From assembly GCF_042675725.1 (NCBI RefSeq), contig NZ_JBHTJN010000009.1:62001-126000 (forward strand): a DNA stretch of 64,000 nt, in the 5' to 3' direction. The notes beneath the pieces were generated by a model. That model was not told the DNA's origin. It saw nothing but the letters and a program-made list of their open reading frames with translations, and did no database searches. Positions 63,402 to 64,000 of the stretch are shown in pieces. Position 1 is the first letter of the stretch. Every line of letters begins with the position of its first letter. The translations under genes and the position numbers were made by a program. Origin of the DNA: Seminibacterium arietis (GTDB lineage Bacteria > Pseudomonadota > Gammaproteobacteria > Enterobacterales > Pasteurellaceae).

Positions 63402-63986
63402 TTAGAAGTAAGAATGATCACCACGACGATGTTCAGTAACGTCTTTTGCACCTTTTAATTCATTTGGAAATAGGCTAATTAGTTGTTTCTCAATACCATC
63501 TTTTAAAGTAACATCAACCATTGAACAACCATTACAGCCTCCACCAAATTGTAGAATTGCTTCACCTTCGTCTGTGATTTCAATTAACGTAATATGTCCA
63601 CCATGCCCTGCTAATTGAGGATTTATTTGAGTTTGGATTACATACTCTACTCGTTCAATCAAAGGGGCATCATCAGCTACTTTTCGCATTTTAGCATTAG
63701 GTGCTTTTAAGGTTAGCTGAGCATTCACATCTTCTTTTACATAATCAATTTCCGCATCTTCCAAAAATGGCAGACTAATTTCATCGACAAAAGCGGAAAA
63801 AGTATCATATTTCATTTCTGTATCATTGGCTTCTACGGAATTTGGAGGGCAATACGATACTCCACATTCTGCACTTGGCGTACCTGGATTGACAACAAAA
63901 ATACGAATATTCGTGCCATCTTCTTGTTGATCAAGCAATTTACGAAAATGAGCTTGAGCAGCATCAGAAATCATAATTTTCTGCAT
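63402..63986 (-). CDS. nfuA: Fe/S biogenesis protein NfuA
   Basis: Carrier that receives and passes on 4Fe-4S clusters to client enzymes, important under iron or oxidative stress. The 194-residue protein joins a degenerate A-type domain (about 1-95) to a C-terminal NifU-like domain with the cluster ligands C151 and C154 in GGGCNGCSM. It is convergent with waaC (10-base gap) with no clear hairpin between. Confidence 0.96.
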   Translation of the reverse strand: MQKIMISDAAQAHFRKLLDQQEDGTNIRIFVVNPGTPSAECGVSYCPPNSVEANDTEMKYDTFSAFVDEISLPFLEDAEIDYVKEDVNAQLTLKAPNAKMRKVADDAPLIERVEYVIQTQINPQLAGHGGHITLIEITDEGEAILQFGGGCNGCSMVDVTLKDGIEKQLISLFPNELKGAKDVTEHRRGDHSYF

Positions 63987-64000
63987 AAAAAATCCTAACT

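Noticed and set aside
1..64000. tRNA, rRNA, CRISPR, integron or prophage elements
   Set aside because: I looked for CCA-ended cloverleaf-like segments, regularly spaced repeats, and integrase or phage genes and found none; a covariance-model tRNA search was not possible here.

Overview
The window is chromosomal DNA of a Pasteurellaceae bacterium from the Haemophilus / Aggregatibacter / Pasteurella branch. Two things show this. The 9-mer AAGTGCGGT, the Haemophilus-type DNA uptake sequence, occurs more than 40 times on both strands. The gene neighbourhoods (ompP1-ogt-mutH, yidE next to an HI0036-like ABC protein, ligA-zipA-cysZ-cysK, envC-yibQ-gpmA) match those I know from Haemophilus. The DNA is AT-rich. 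I see no rRNA, tRNA, CRISPR array, prophage or complete insertion sequence. I do not name a species.

Layout. 0.1-9.2 kb: TerC-like membrane protein, mutH and ogt (overlapping repair genes), an OmpP1/FadL porin, a YidE-type transporter, an SbmA/YddA-type ABC protein and ilvC. 9.4-14.8 kb: a sulfoxide/N-oxide respiration operon (pentahaem cytochrome, molybdoenzyme, TorD chaperone) lying between ilvC and its regulator gene ilvY. 14.8-18 kb: RarD-like transporter, trmL, a VirK/YbjX protein, engB. 18-33 kb: a complete myo-inositol catabolic region. 33-42.7 kb: a tiny Sel1 protein, a lone PTS EIIB domain, comM broken by a stop codon, yibQ, envC, gpmA, yeiH, ispF, surE, a VTT-domain protein and nlpD/lppB. 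42.7-51.5 kb: corB-like gene, ypjD, ffh, ligA, zipA, cysZ, cysK. 51.5-58.3 kb: an L-fucose operon. 58.3-64 kb: deoC-deoR, heptose genes hldD, waaF and waaC, and nfuA.

Inositol region. An ABC importer (binding protein, ATPase, permease) brings inositol in. IolG, IolE, IolD, IolB, IolC and IolA then convert it to DHAP and acetyl-CoA. IolC is fused to a DUF2090 domain that probably supplies the missing aldolase. An RpiR-family regulator closes the region. Its likely operator, TGAAA-N6-TTTCA, recurs at the iolB/iolA, transporter and iolD/iolC promoters, next to CRP-like sites. The region is poor in Haemophilus-type uptake sequences, and one segment carries the other Pasteurellaceae dialect, ACAAGCGGT, which points to transfer from the Actinobacillus/Mannheimia side of the family.

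Other regulation readable from the sequence: two DeoR-type operators before deoC-deoR, a perfect CRP palindrome before fucI, an FNR-like site placed for class II activation of the sulfoxide operon, an IlvY-like palindrome before ilvC, and several terminators built from inverted pairs of uptake sequences. I found no clearly new multi-gene system. The strongest leads are the broken comM, the uptake-dialect mosaic and the inositol regulon operators.
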